Positions 6,439-12,985 of a DNA stretch of 63,953 nt are shown in pieces. Position 1 is the first letter of the stretch; each line of letters opens with the position of its first letter. The notes beneath the pieces are model-generated. The model saw only the letters and a program-made list of their open reading frames with translations. It made no database searches and was not told where the DNA came from. Position numbers and translations under genes: made by a program. The stretch covers positions 1 through 63,953 of the IMG/VR virus record IMGVR_UViG_3300034283_002160; one strand, given 5' to 3'. Origin of the DNA: a virus.

Positions 6439-6939
6439 ATGAAAGCAAATGAATTAAATGAAGGGGTTTACGAAGTATTAACTCGCATTACTTACGCCCG
6501 AAAAGTGAATAGTTTTAGCGAATCTACTGCTAGCATGTTTATACATCTGTCAGATGAAACCAAAGCGGCTATAAAATCCTTCCCGGTTTTGGATTTCGAT
6601 GATGATGTTGATTTGATGGATATTTTTACTCTTGATGGAGATCAGCAGTTTTATGTATTTCATAATACGACTACCGATGGATATTTCTTAGTTGATACCC
6701 AGGGCTATAATTACCCCCGGTATATCACCCGACTATGGGGTTTCATGAATGAACAAACCGATGATCAAATCGATGATACATTCCTGCGAATGGATGGGCT
6801 GGTTCGAATTGCTGATGTTGCGATTTTAAGATCTGTGGTTAAGAGTTTGGCTTTTGATTTGCAGGAAGAAGGATTTGATAGAGCAGATATCATCAATTTC
6901 ATCGATGCTCAAATCCACGGAGCACTTTTTGAAAAATAG
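6439..6939 (+). CDS. Hypothetical early protein, 166 aa
   Basis: Unrecognised. One of the larger early products, acidic, with a Tyr/Phe-rich middle (FYVFHNTTTDGYFLVDTQGY) and a helical C-terminus. No signal peptide or membrane segment. It has its own promoter. Confidence 0.65.
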   Translation: MKANELNEGVYEVLTRITYARKVNSFSESTASMFIHLSDETKAAIKSFPVLDFDDDVDLMDIFTLDGDQQFYVFHNTTTDGYFLVDTQGYNYPRYITRLWGFMNEQTDDQIDDTFLRMDGLVRIADVAILRSVVKSLAFDLQEEGFDRADIINFIDAQIHGALFEK

Positions 6940-6970
6940 TTGTCTCCTAAGATCTTAGTTCGTATATTTA
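6940..6970 (+). promoter_or_regulatory. Early promoter for the gene at 6997
   Basis: TTGT 6940-6943, N19, TATATTTA 6963-6970. It begins at the base after the preceding stop. Confidence 0.8.
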
Positions 6971-6996
6971 GGTATAATTAAAAACAAACAAAGGTT

Positions 6997-7188
6997 ATGA
7001 AAGATAATAAAGTTATAGTAGATACAGTAATTGATTTGCTAATTGATATCGATTGTGATGGCGAAACGATGGAGTTTATCCTTCATAAAGTAGGAATGGA
7101 ATATCAGATGCTAAGGCAGTTGATATTAAGTATGCCTTTAGAGCAGGTAGAATATCTTTTGGAAGAACGAAAAGGGTTGGTTAGTTAA
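6997..7188 (+). CDS. Hypothetical early protein, 63 aa
   Basis: Mostly helical acidic protein (VDTVIDLLIDIDCDGETMEF). Unrecognised. Single-gene unit. Confidence 0.6.
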   Translation: MKDNKVIVDTVIDLLIDIDCDGETMEFILHKVGMEYQMLRQLILSMPLEQVEYLLEERKGLVS

Positions 7189-7207
7189 AAGTTAGTTCGT
7201 ATATTTA
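7177..7207 (+). promoter_or_regulatory. Early promoter for the gene at 7234
   Basis: TTGG 7177-7180 within the end of the previous gene, N19, TATATTTA 7200-7207. Confidence 0.8.
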
Positions 7208-7233
7208 GGTATAATTAAAAACAAACAAAGGTT

Positions 7234-7986
7234 ATGATAAATGAAATTCAAGATCCCAATCAGCTTACTCTCGGTATTGAAAACCAAGTATTGACTGTTG
7301 AGCAAATAGCGCGAGTAGAAGCATTCAAAGAGCGATTGACTAAGAGTAATGAAAATACTAAAGCTTCTTTGCTCCGTAAGCAGGCTCTACTGCTAGAAAA
7401 TGGCTTTATCGAAGGTAAGGATTTTAGCTTCTCTATGGAGGAGGTAAATGAAGACGCAGATGTTAATGCCAATGGCTGGAATGATAATGAGGTGATAGTT
7501 ACTGTAGATGTTCGGCGGGTTAATGGTAAGTGTGTGCTACTCTACGATCGTTATGAAGCTACTTCTGATATGATTGTTCAGTCGATAGCAGGTTTTAGTG
7601 TCGAGCTAAATAAAGTAGAGTGCCATACTATTAACGGTAATGGCCGGTGGGTTACCTTCCGGAAGCTGAAAGAGAACTTAGCTGAAAAGAACTCAAGTGC
7701 TCAATGGGAGATGAGTTCTGCTCGAAATAATAAGTCAGTGCTTAGCTATACTGCTGAAAAGTATCGGAAGCTTGCTCCTGGGGCTGAAGTGACGGTGAGC
7801 CGTGAAGGTGCGTCTAGTGGCCGTAGGTACTACTCCTTCGATACTGTGACTGTGAAGTTTCAAAATGGAAATCTATTAGTTGTTGCGCCCAGAAGGAATA
7901 ATGATGAGGAGTTAGTTCATCGCTTTATCGATGTAACGACTGCTAATAAGAGTGCTGAAGAGCTAGTCCAGTACCTCGGTAAATGA
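7234..7986 (+). CDS. Hypothetical early protein, 250 aa
   Basis: The second-largest early product. An N-terminal helical part (to about residue 70) is followed by a beta-rich region (VIVTVDVRRVNGKCVLLYDRY, about 86-106) and a basic Ser-rich stretch near residue 190 (VSREGASSGRRYYSF). I do not recognise the family. The stop overlaps the next start in ATGA. Confidence 0.65.
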   Translation: MINEIQDPNQLTLGIENQVLTVEQIARVEAFKERLTKSNENTKASLLRKQALLLENGFIEGKDFSFSMEEVNEDADVNANGWNDNEVIVTVDVRRVNGKCVLLYDRYEATSDMIVQSIAGFSVELNKVECHTINGNGRWVTFRKLKENLAEKNSSAQWEMSSARNNKSVLSYTAEKYRKLAPGAEVTVSREGASSGRRYYSFDTVTVKFQNGNLLVVAPRRNNDEELVHRFIDVTTANKSAEELVQYLGK

Positions 7987-8150
7987 AGACTAAGCTAAAG
8001 AGGGTATCAGCTGAGCTGGCGGAGAACCTAAGGAAGTGGGAGCCGGATTTACTCCGGCCCTACTCCGCCGAGAGGAAGCAAGGACCTAAGTACTTTACCT
8101 CCATCAAGCAGAAAGATGGATGGGATGAGATAAGCTACTATATAGATTAG
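7983..8150 (+). CDS. Small basic hypothetical protein, 55 aa
   Basis: MKTKLKRVSAELAENLRKWE... ends EISYYID. Coupled to the preceding gene through an ATGA overlap, which fixes the start. Higher GC than its partner. Unrecognised. Confidence 0.55.
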   Translation: MKTKLKRVSAELAENLRKWEPDLLRPYSAERKQGPKYFTSIKQKDGWDEISYYID

Positions 8151-8162
8151 ATAAGTTAGCCT

Positions 8163-8189
8163 CCTGGGTAGGGCGCTAATACACCCAGG
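8163..8189 (+). terminator. Hairpin after the 7234-8150 unit
   Basis: CCTGGGT (8163-8169) pairs with ACCCAGG (8183-8189), followed by T-rich GTTTGTTTGTC. It is a likely terminator. The sequence to 8240 holds one more small hairpin (GGTCCTTCGGGATC) and no gene. Confidence 0.55.
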
Positions 8190-8240
8190 GTTTGTTTGTC
8201 TGGGTTGAGGTCCTTCGGGATCTCTTCCTGGTTACAATAG

Positions 8241-8271
8241 TTGCCTCCAGAGGATTTAGTTCGTATATTTA
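8241..8271 (+). promoter_or_regulatory. Early promoter for the gene at 8298
   Basis: TTGC 8241-8244, N19, TATATTTA 8264-8271. Confidence 0.8.
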
Positions 8272-8297
8272 GGTATAATTAAAAACAAATAAAAGTT

Positions 8298-8480
8298 ATG
8301 TCATCAGTTACAGAAAACGCACTTAGGGAAATCGCTTCAGCTTACGCCCAGGCAGTAGGTGTCCTAGAAGCTAGTATTAAGATCACACTCGAGAGAGGTG
8401 CTAGCCTATCTACCCAGGAGAGGGAAGACCTACTAAAGAGAGGTCTAGAGAAATCTAAGGAGATAATCGATAACGCATAA
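8298..8480 (+). CDS. Helical hypothetical protein, 60 aa
   Basis: Almost fully helical by pattern (ENALREIASAYAQAVGVLEA...). Unrecognised. It is followed after 5 nt by a TTCG tetraloop hairpin that also holds the next promoter's -33 box. Confidence 0.6.
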   Translation: MSSVTENALREIASAYAQAVGVLEASIKITLERGASLSTQEREDLLKRGLEKSKEIIDNA

Positions 8481-8483
8481 GGG

Positions 8484-8514
8484 TTGGTCCTTCGGGACCT
8501 TCTTCTTATCTTTA
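8484..8514 (+). promoter_or_regulatory. Early promoter for the gene at 8541, fused to a hairpin
   Basis: TTGG 8484-8487, N19, TATCTTTA 8507-8514. The hairpin GGTCC-TTCG-GGACC (8486-8499) starts on the GG of the -33 box and fills most of the spacer. Confidence 0.8.
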
Positions 8515-8540
8515 AGTATAATTAAAAACAAACAACGGTT

Positions 8541-8762
8541 ATGAAAAGTAAAAAAGGTACAGTAAGTCCAATTATGGAAGTCGTTCTAATCAATGCTCTA
8601 AAGCTATGGCAGTCAAGCTTCATTCAGGAGCTAGATCAAATGAAGGCAGAGGGTAAGCGTCCAATGTTTCATCCTAACTGGACCTCGCTCATGATGCAGG
8701 ACTTCGGTATCGAGTTCGGGATTGAGGAGCTTAAAAATACTCAACCCATCTTAGGGGATTAA
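8541..8762 (+). CDS. Hypothetical early protein, 73 aa
   Basis: Unrecognised. A helical N-terminal half is followed by GKRPMFHPNWTSLMMQDFG. The stop codon lies at the foot of a long RNA hairpin (8752-8816). Confidence 0.6.
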   Translation: MKSKKGTVSPIMEVVLINALKLWQSSFIQELDQMKAEGKRPMFHPNWTSLMMQDFGIEFGIEELKNTQPILGD

Positions 8763-8816
8763 GAGTACTCCTGGGTTCAGTTTGTCTTCGCGACCAGCCC
8801 AGGATACTCTCCCCTA
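8752..8816 (+). other. Long bulged hairpin, possible structured RNA
   Basis: Three paired blocks: TAGGGG/CCCCTA, AGAGTA/TACTCT and TCCTGGG/CCCAGGA, with a single bulged C (8768) and a 4-nt bulge. The apical loop is 22 nt and can itself form GTC/GAC around TTCGC. It has no T-run, so it is not a plain terminator. Confidence 0.6.
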
Positions 8817-8823
8817 TTAAGAG

Positions 8824-8854
8824 TTGGCCCTTCGGGGCCTTCTTCTTATCTTTA
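8824..8854 (+). promoter_or_regulatory. Early promoter for the gene at 8882, fused to a hairpin
   Basis: TTGG 8824-8827, N19, TATCTTTA 8847-8854. GGCCC-TTCG-GGGCC (8826-8839) sits in the same place as the hairpin in the 8484 promoter. Confidence 0.8.
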
Positions 8855-8881
8855 GATATAATAAACAAACAAACAAAGGTT

Positions 8882-9151
8882 ATGAAAGCAAAAGAAATCA
8901 AAGCAATGATGACGGCTCTTAAGAGTAAGGGCATAATGGTATCAGGTACAGCATCAGAGTTCTACGGTGCTAAGGCTTCTAATGAGGGTATATGGGTGGC
9001 TGCTGAGTATACCCCCAGTCTATTTGACTACTATAGCGAGGTGTGGGGTGATACATTCGGTGTAGAGCCTAAGCTGAATCAGATGGTGGAAGATAACGGC
9101 TGGTACTTTGAATGGCATGACGCCGGTACGATGATGGTCTGGGAGGCCTGA
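8882..9151 (+). CDS. Hypothetical early protein, 89 aa
   Basis: Trp/Tyr-rich C-terminal half (YTPSLFDYYSEVWGD, GWYFEWHDAGTMMVWEA). No family recognised. Last gene of the rightward early block; a strong terminator follows. Confidence 0.65.
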   Translation: MKAKEIKAMMTALKSKGIMVSGTASEFYGAKASNEGIWVAAEYTPSLFDYYSEVWGDTFGVEPKLNQMVEDNGWYFEWHDAGTMMVWEA

Positions 9152-9166
9152 AATTAGAAACTAGGT

Positions 9167-9192
9167 AGGGGCCTTCGGGCCTCTTTTTTTTT
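9167..9192 (+). terminator. Strong rho-independent terminator closing the early block
   Basis: AGGGGCC-TTCG-GGCCTCT stem-loop followed by a run of T. It ends rightward early transcription in front of the convergent minus-strand gene. Confidence 0.85.
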
Positions 9193-9197
9193 CCCGG

Positions 9198-9235
9198 AGG
9201 TCGGATGGAGGTCAAGGGTAGGTCAGGGCTAGGTC
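9198..9235 (+). repeat. Four AGGTC repeats with an exact 11-bp period
   Basis: AGGTC starts at 9198, 9209, 9220 and 9231. The second, third and fourth units also share flanking GGG/TAGG bases. Beyond it, 9240-9399 is A/T-rich (for example near 9340-9375) with two reverse AAACCGTA-like octamers (9280-9287, 9292-9299) and no gene. Confidence 0.7.
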
Positions 9236-9399
9236 ACTGTTACTGCACTGTGCGATAACCATGCTAGTATATTTCACTATACGGTTTTCTCGACGGTATT
9301 CTCCAGCTAGTTAAAATAATGCATCGCTGATAGATTTTAAGGTATACTAATATATATTTATATATAGTAAATAAGGGTACAAGTACTTCAACGGGTTAA

Positions 9400-9678
9400 T
9401 TAATTAGATTTAGTTGAGGTAAGATCCTTCAACTCCCTTTTTGTTTTTTCTTCAAGCTTATCCACCCTACTGTCAACATGACGGTAGACTGCCTCCAGGT
9501 CCCGCCTTATAGCGTTATCCTGTTCATTACTAAATTCGTATAACCTTTGCTCAGCCTTCTCAAAATTCGATACTTCTTTGATAAGGTTTTTAATTGCCAT
9601 GTAATTCATAAACGTAACCGCAACTACTACCGAAGTAATAACAGCACCTACACCTAAAAGAAATGATATTGTTTCCAT
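9400..9678 (-). CDS. Membrane-anchored coiled-coil protein, 92 aa (only minus-strand gene)
   Basis: The N-terminus has one transmembrane segment (about residues 4-25) followed by a charged coiled coil (KAEQRLYEFSNEQDNAIRRD... to VDKLEEKTKRELKDL). This fits a protein anchored in the inner membrane with a helical rod facing inside or outside. It is the only gene I can support on the minus strand. The evidence that it is real is an exact TTGG-N19-TATATTAA promoter reading leftward just upstream. It could be an i-spanin-like or membrane-scaffold protein; family unknown. Confidence 0.7.
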   Translation of the reverse strand: METISFLLGVGAVITSVVVAVTFMNYMAIKNLIKEVSNFEKAEQRLYEFSNEQDNAIRRDLEAVYRHVDSRVDKLEEKTKRELKDLTSTKSN

Positions 9679-9728
9679 ATTATATATTTTATATATGTCA
9701 AAGCACTTGTAGCACCCTTACTACGGTT

Positions 9729-9759
9729 TTAATATAAGAACTTTTGGGGGTAAAACCAA
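9729..9759 (-). promoter_or_regulatory. Leftward promoter for the minus-strand gene
   Basis: On the minus strand: TTGG (9759-9756), 19-nt spacer, TATATTAA (9736-9729), followed by an AAACCGTA octamer overlapping the -7 box. Confidence 0.75.
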
Positions 9760-9768
9760 CTATTGACG

Positions 9769-9780
9769 GGAAAATTTTCC
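9769..9780. promoter_or_regulatory. GGAAAATTTTCC palindrome between divergent promoters
   Basis: A perfect 12-bp palindrome lies 9 bp behind the leftward -33 box and 22 bp before the rightward one. It is placed like an operator for both. Confidence 0.5.
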
Positions 9781-9802
9781 GGAAAAAAATTCTACTATAC
9801 AG

Positions 9803-9833
9803 TTGCCTATATAAGTATATCTTTATATATTTA
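9803..9833 (+). promoter_or_regulatory. Rightward early-type promoter for the gene at 9869
   Basis: TTGC 9803-9806, N19, TATATTTA 9826-9833. It is back to back with the leftward promoter. Confidence 0.7.
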
Positions 9834-9851
9834 ATATTATAGGAGAATCTC

Positions 9852-9859
9852 TATTTATA
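9852..9859 (+). promoter_or_regulatory. Candidate late promoter motif (9869 gene)
   Basis: TATTTATA preceded by C, 9 nt before the ATG. This gene has both promoter types. Confidence 0.5.
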
Positions 9860-9868
9860 TAAAAAACT

Positions 9869-10279
9869 ATGAAACTCATCTCTGCTTTACTCCAGGAATC
9901 TATCTCGGGTCTTTTTACCAACAGTATTAAGGACTTTGGCAATGATGAATATAATGTTTTTGCTACAGGCTACAGGATGTTAGGTGGGGAGATTACCTCC
10001 GGTGATGGTTTTTTGCAGGGATCTCGTGAGAATATGATAGATTTTAAGTTTACACCCAGTATCGTATCACCGGATTACGGTCATTTTGCTTTTGATAACG
10101 TATCTTTACTTAATTACATCAAGACTAAGTTGATGGATACGGATTTGCGTAGGAAGATGGGGAAGGAATTCAATATTGCACCCGTTGCTAAGGATTTCGA
10201 GAGACAGATCCTTATAGCAGCCGGTAATAGCGCCGTTGATATCGTCTCAAGACTAGGCCGGCATAAGAAGGTGAACTAA
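9869..10279 (+). CDS. Hypothetical protein with capsid-targeting-like N-terminus, 136 aa
   Basis: It begins MKLISALLQE|S, a short amphipathic helix ending in L-x-E, like several late proteins further right. The rest (residues 11-136) is unrecognised, with a helical basic C-terminus. If the L-x-E is cut by the phage protease, the mature protein starts at Ser11. It is joined to the next gene by a TAATG overlap. Confidence 0.65.
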   Translation: MKLISALLQESISGLFTNSIKDFGNDEYNVFATGYRMLGGEITSGDGFLQGSRENMIDFKFTPSIVSPDYGHFAFDNVSLLNYIKTKLMDTDLRRKMGKEFNIAPVAKDFERQILIAAGNSAVDIVSRLGRHKKVN

Positions 10280-10713
10280 TGAAACCTCTATCCCCTACCC
10301 TGTTTGAGCTCTTTGACTACGATGATCAGAACGATCTCCGGCAGGAAGGCTTGACGGGTGCGGTTTTGGATTACACCCAGCACCCGTACATCATCTTCGG
10401 GACCTTCATTCGGTCGGTTGAAAACTTCTATATCATCTGCCAGACATACCGCAATACATACGGGGAGAAATTTGATAAAATTGAGGAGCGCTTAAAGCAC
10501 CAGTACTTTAATAGAGTGTACGGGTTCCTAGAAAGGTTCGATGAGACGCAATTGGAACACATAATTGAGGCCCGGCAGTTCACCGACTCAGAGATACTCT
10601 ATGCAGTCAAGTCCGTGCTAGATTTTTATGAGTCTATAGAAGATTACAGAAAATGTGATAGGCTATGGAAAATACTTCTGCTAACGGTAGGAGAAAAAGT
10701 TGGTAGAACCTAA
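10279..10713 (+). CDS. Hypothetical protein, 144 aa
   Basis: Start overlaps the previous stop (TAATG). Mostly helical, rich in Tyr/Phe/Glu, no cleavage-type N-terminus. Unrecognised. Its last codons carry the -33 box of the next promoter. Confidence 0.6.
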   Translation: MKPLSPTLFELFDYDDQNDLRQEGLTGAVLDYTQHPYIIFGTFIRSVENFYIICQTYRNTYGEKFDKIEERLKHQYFNRVYGFLERFDETQLEHIIEARQFTDSEILYAVKSVLDFYESIEDYRKCDRLWKILLLTVGEKVGRT

Positions 10714-10730
10714 ATACTTTCTTATCTTTA
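10700..10730 (+). promoter_or_regulatory. Early promoter for the gene at 10754
   Basis: TTGG 10700-10703, N19, TATCTTTA 10723-10730. Confidence 0.8.
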
Positions 10731-10753
10731 AGTATCAATAAAAAATAAAGGTT

Positions 10754-10945
10754 ATGTTTGGTATTATTATTTTATACTTGTTAATAGGAGTTACGTTTAA
10801 CTACCTGTGGGATGTTACTATCTCATATACCGGTTCGGAAGAGAATCGCTTCACTGTCAAAGAACGGCTTATTGTGTCTATGATCTGGCCTGTGGCTTTA
10901 GGGTTTGGTCTAGCAACGTTTATAGCCGCTCTCTTTAAAAAATAA
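10754..10945 (+). CDS. Two-span membrane protein, 63 aa
   Basis: Hydrophobic segments at about residues 2-20 and 41-60 flank a charged loop (SYTGSEENRFTVKERL). It has the size and topology of a small class II holin-like protein, but many phage membrane peptides look like this. The AAGGTT-ATG leader fixes the start. It is followed 3 nt later by the GIY-YIG gene. Confidence 0.6.
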   Translation: MFGIIILYLLIGVTFNYLWDVTISYTGSEENRFTVKERLIVSMIWPVALGFGLATFIAALFKK

Positions 10946-10948
10946 GTT

Positions 10949-11578
10949 ATGTCTTTAAAGAAGTTATCCTTTGACGAGGCTTTGGAGTTAGAATCCGAAT
11001 CTCTTATTACTATCTACGATTTTCATCCTGATGCTACTGAGCTCCAGTACCACGCTCGGGCCAAGGAATGGTTCCAGAATTACTCTGATGTCCGGTTTAA
11101 ATTCCGTCAGCATTCACCGTCCGAAGTCTCTAATATGTTAAACTGTGATTACCGCATTGATGTCCCGTTACCTTTTGAGCCTGAGACTAACACCCACGCC
11201 TGGAAATTCCTTTATGCCAAGTTAACTGAAGACCTTGTCAAGTTCAAGCAGTATCATTCTAAGGGCAGCTTTGTCTATGTTTTAACCAATCCCGCCTATC
11301 CGGACTATGTCAAGATCGGTAAGGCTGTTAATCCTTTACGGAGAGTGGAGCAGATCAACGGACCCGGTGTTGTTTCGGAATGGTCACTTCGGTACTCATT
11401 ACCGGTAGAGAATGACTATATGATAGAGCATTCCGTTCATGAGTATCTTGTCAATCACCGGCAGTCCACCGACCAGGGTTCCTCAAGAGAGTTTTTTAAC
11501 GTAACCCTAGACCGTGCCATCGAAGTAATTGAGATGATGGGGGAAAGAACCAAGACCGGTGCCGGGATATACTATTAG
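10949..11578 (+). CDS. T5orf172 / GIY-YIG-superfamily nuclease-like protein, 209 aa
   Basis: The C-terminal half (about residues 107-200) matches the T5orf172 domain, a branch of the GIY-YIG superfamily. It reads FVYVLTNPAYPDYVKIGKA, then RRVEQINGPG, and later SSREFFNVTLDRAIEVI. The N-terminal 100 residues are a separate unrecognised module. Such proteins are thought to cut or bind DNA and may act in host genome degradation or as mobile endonucleases; no target is visible here. It shares the operon of the small membrane protein. Confidence 0.75.
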   Translation: MSLKKLSFDEALELESESLITIYDFHPDATELQYHARAKEWFQNYSDVRFKFRQHSPSEVSNMLNCDYRIDVPLPFEPETNTHAWKFLYAKLTEDLVKFKQYHSKGSFVYVLTNPAYPDYVKIGKAVNPLRRVEQINGPGVVSEWSLRYSLPVENDYMIEHSVHEYLVNHRQSTDQGSSREFFNVTLDRAIEVIEMMGERTKTGAGIYY

Positions 11579-11642
11579 TAGGGATTTGCGGGTCGACTTG
11601 GTGCGCGGCGCGGCGCGTGTTAAAACCTTTTTTCTAAACCAG

Positions 11643-11673
11643 TTGTTTCGCATTGATCTAGTTCGTATATTAA
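11643..11673 (+). promoter_or_regulatory. Early-type promoter for the gene at 11787
   Basis: TTGT 11643-11646, N19, TATATTAA 11666-11673. The leader to the ATG is about 110 nt, purine-rich then extremely A/T-rich, unlike the short standard leader. The gap 11579-11786 also holds a GC-rich patch (11604-11619) and no other gene. Confidence 0.65.
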
Positions 11674-11786
11674 AAACGAAGGGGAAGAGAAAAAGGGAGA
11701 AGGGAAATATACTTAATATATTATAATATACTAGATATAGATAATATAAATTAATAATATATTTTAATAATAATTAGTAAGCAGAT

Positions 11787-11969
11787 ATGAAAAATAAAAC
11801 TATATACCAAGACAAGATAAGTCGACTTGAATCTCAAATTAGGAAGATCGAGCACAACGTTGCAACACTTAATCGTGATGCAGCTTACGTAGAACTTGAT
11901 AAAGCAAGAGAGATTCTTAGAGATATGCAAAGTATGGTTAACCGAGAAGAAGAATATTTTAAATCCTAA
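11787..11969 (+). CDS. Coiled-coil hypothetical protein, 60 aa
   Basis: Heptad-like throughout (KISRLESQIRKIEHNVATLN...). It may be a small structural chaperone or regulator. Unrecognised. It is followed 2 nt later by the HD-domain gene. Confidence 0.6.
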   Translation: MKNKTIYQDKISRLESQIRKIEHNVATLNRDAAYVELDKAREILRDMQSMVNREEEYFKS

Positions 11970-11971
11970 CT

Positions 11972-12709
11972 ATGATACTTACACCCGAACAGGTAGAAGC
12001 TAATTGGACCCGTCATCTTCAATATATTGAGGACTATATCACCGGAGACCGTAAGGAAAAACTTAAAAGTACCTATCAAGCACTAGCAGACCACATGGTC
12101 CTTGCTCCTGCCTCCTCTAAAACATGGTATCACAACGCTTTCCCCGGTGGATACATCGAGCATGTCAATAGAGTTGTTGAATTATCGCTAAGGACTATGA
12201 AGTTCTGGGGTGTTTCCGGTGCAGAAATCGATTTTACCGAAGAAGAACTTGTTTTTGCTGCTCTAAACCACGATTTAGGTAAGATCGGTGACGGAGAACA
12301 GGATGGTTACCTACCTCAAACCGATAATTGGAGGAGAGATAAGCTAAAAGAGGAGTATTCTATCAATACTTCCCTAGATTTTATGCTTATTCAAGACCGA
12401 TCCCTATATCTCCTCCAGAAATACGGTATTTCCATGTCTCAGAAAGAGTATTTAGGTATCAGACTACATGATGGCATCTTCGATGATGCAAATAAAGCGT
12501 ATTTCTTCAATCATAACCCGGATTCTAGGTTCAAAACCAACATAGTCTTCGTTCTACACCAGGCCGATTTCATGGCTTCTAAGATAGAATACGATAGATG
12601 GTTGAAAACAGGGGGTAAAACAGCTCCTAACAACGAAAAACTTAAGACTTCTACAGGAAAAACTGTTAAATCTTCAGAAGGCCTCAGTAATTTACTTAAA
12701 AATATATAA
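11972..12709 (+). CDS. HD-domain phosphohydrolase, 245 aa
   Basis: The metal-binding HD pattern is present: His64 (YIEHV), His100-Asp101 (NHDLGKIGD) and a later Asp in HQADFMAS near residue 198. HD enzymes hydrolyse phosphate esters, often of nucleotides or cyclic nucleotides. T4-type phages carry HD proteins of this general kind whose substrates are mostly unknown. It could act in nucleotide supply or in removing a defence signal nucleotide; the sequence does not decide. It is co-oriented with the coiled-coil gene before it and the membrane protein after it. Confidence 0.75.
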   Translation: MILTPEQVEANWTRHLQYIEDYITGDRKEKLKSTYQALADHMVLAPASSKTWYHNAFPGGYIEHVNRVVELSLRTMKFWGVSGAEIDFTEEELVFAALNHDLGKIGDGEQDGYLPQTDNWRRDKLKEEYSINTSLDFMLIQDRSLYLLQKYGISMSQKEYLGIRLHDGIFDDANKAYFFNHNPDSRFKTNIVFVLHQADFMASKIEYDRWLKTGGKTAPNNEKLKTSTGKTVKSSEGLSNLLKNI

Positions 12710-12712
12710 AAA

Positions 12713-12982
12713 ATGTTGGTTTTAATCATTTTATTAGCTATATTAGTGGGAGTCCTCGGGTTCTCTACATGGAATCTCCTTAAAAAACTAGAGAAACTAG
12801 AGGATACCGTTCAAAATCAACAGAAATACGTTGAGGATATCTCCAATGTTCTCGAGGATTCAAGCAAAAGGTTACGTGAAATCGACAGTAAGGGGAGCTT
12901 TAGCTCCGATGACGAGGTGGGTTTCTTCTTTGAAAACTTAAAACAAATACAGAGTGTCCTCGATGCCTACATCCTTAAGTAA
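12713..12982 (+). CDS. Membrane-anchored coiled-coil protein, 89 aa
   Basis: One N-terminal transmembrane helix (MLVLIILLAILVGVLGFS) is followed by a coiled coil (KKLEKLEDTVQNQQKYVEDI). The layout is the same as that of the minus-strand protein at 9400-9678, with no clear sequence identity. It lies directly in front of the late sigma gene. Confidence 0.65.
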   Translation: MLVLIILLAILVGVLGFSTWNLLKKLEKLEDTVQNQQKYVEDISNVLEDSSKRLREIDSKGSFSSDDEVGFFFENLKQIQSVLDAYILK

Positions 12983-12985
12983 TAC

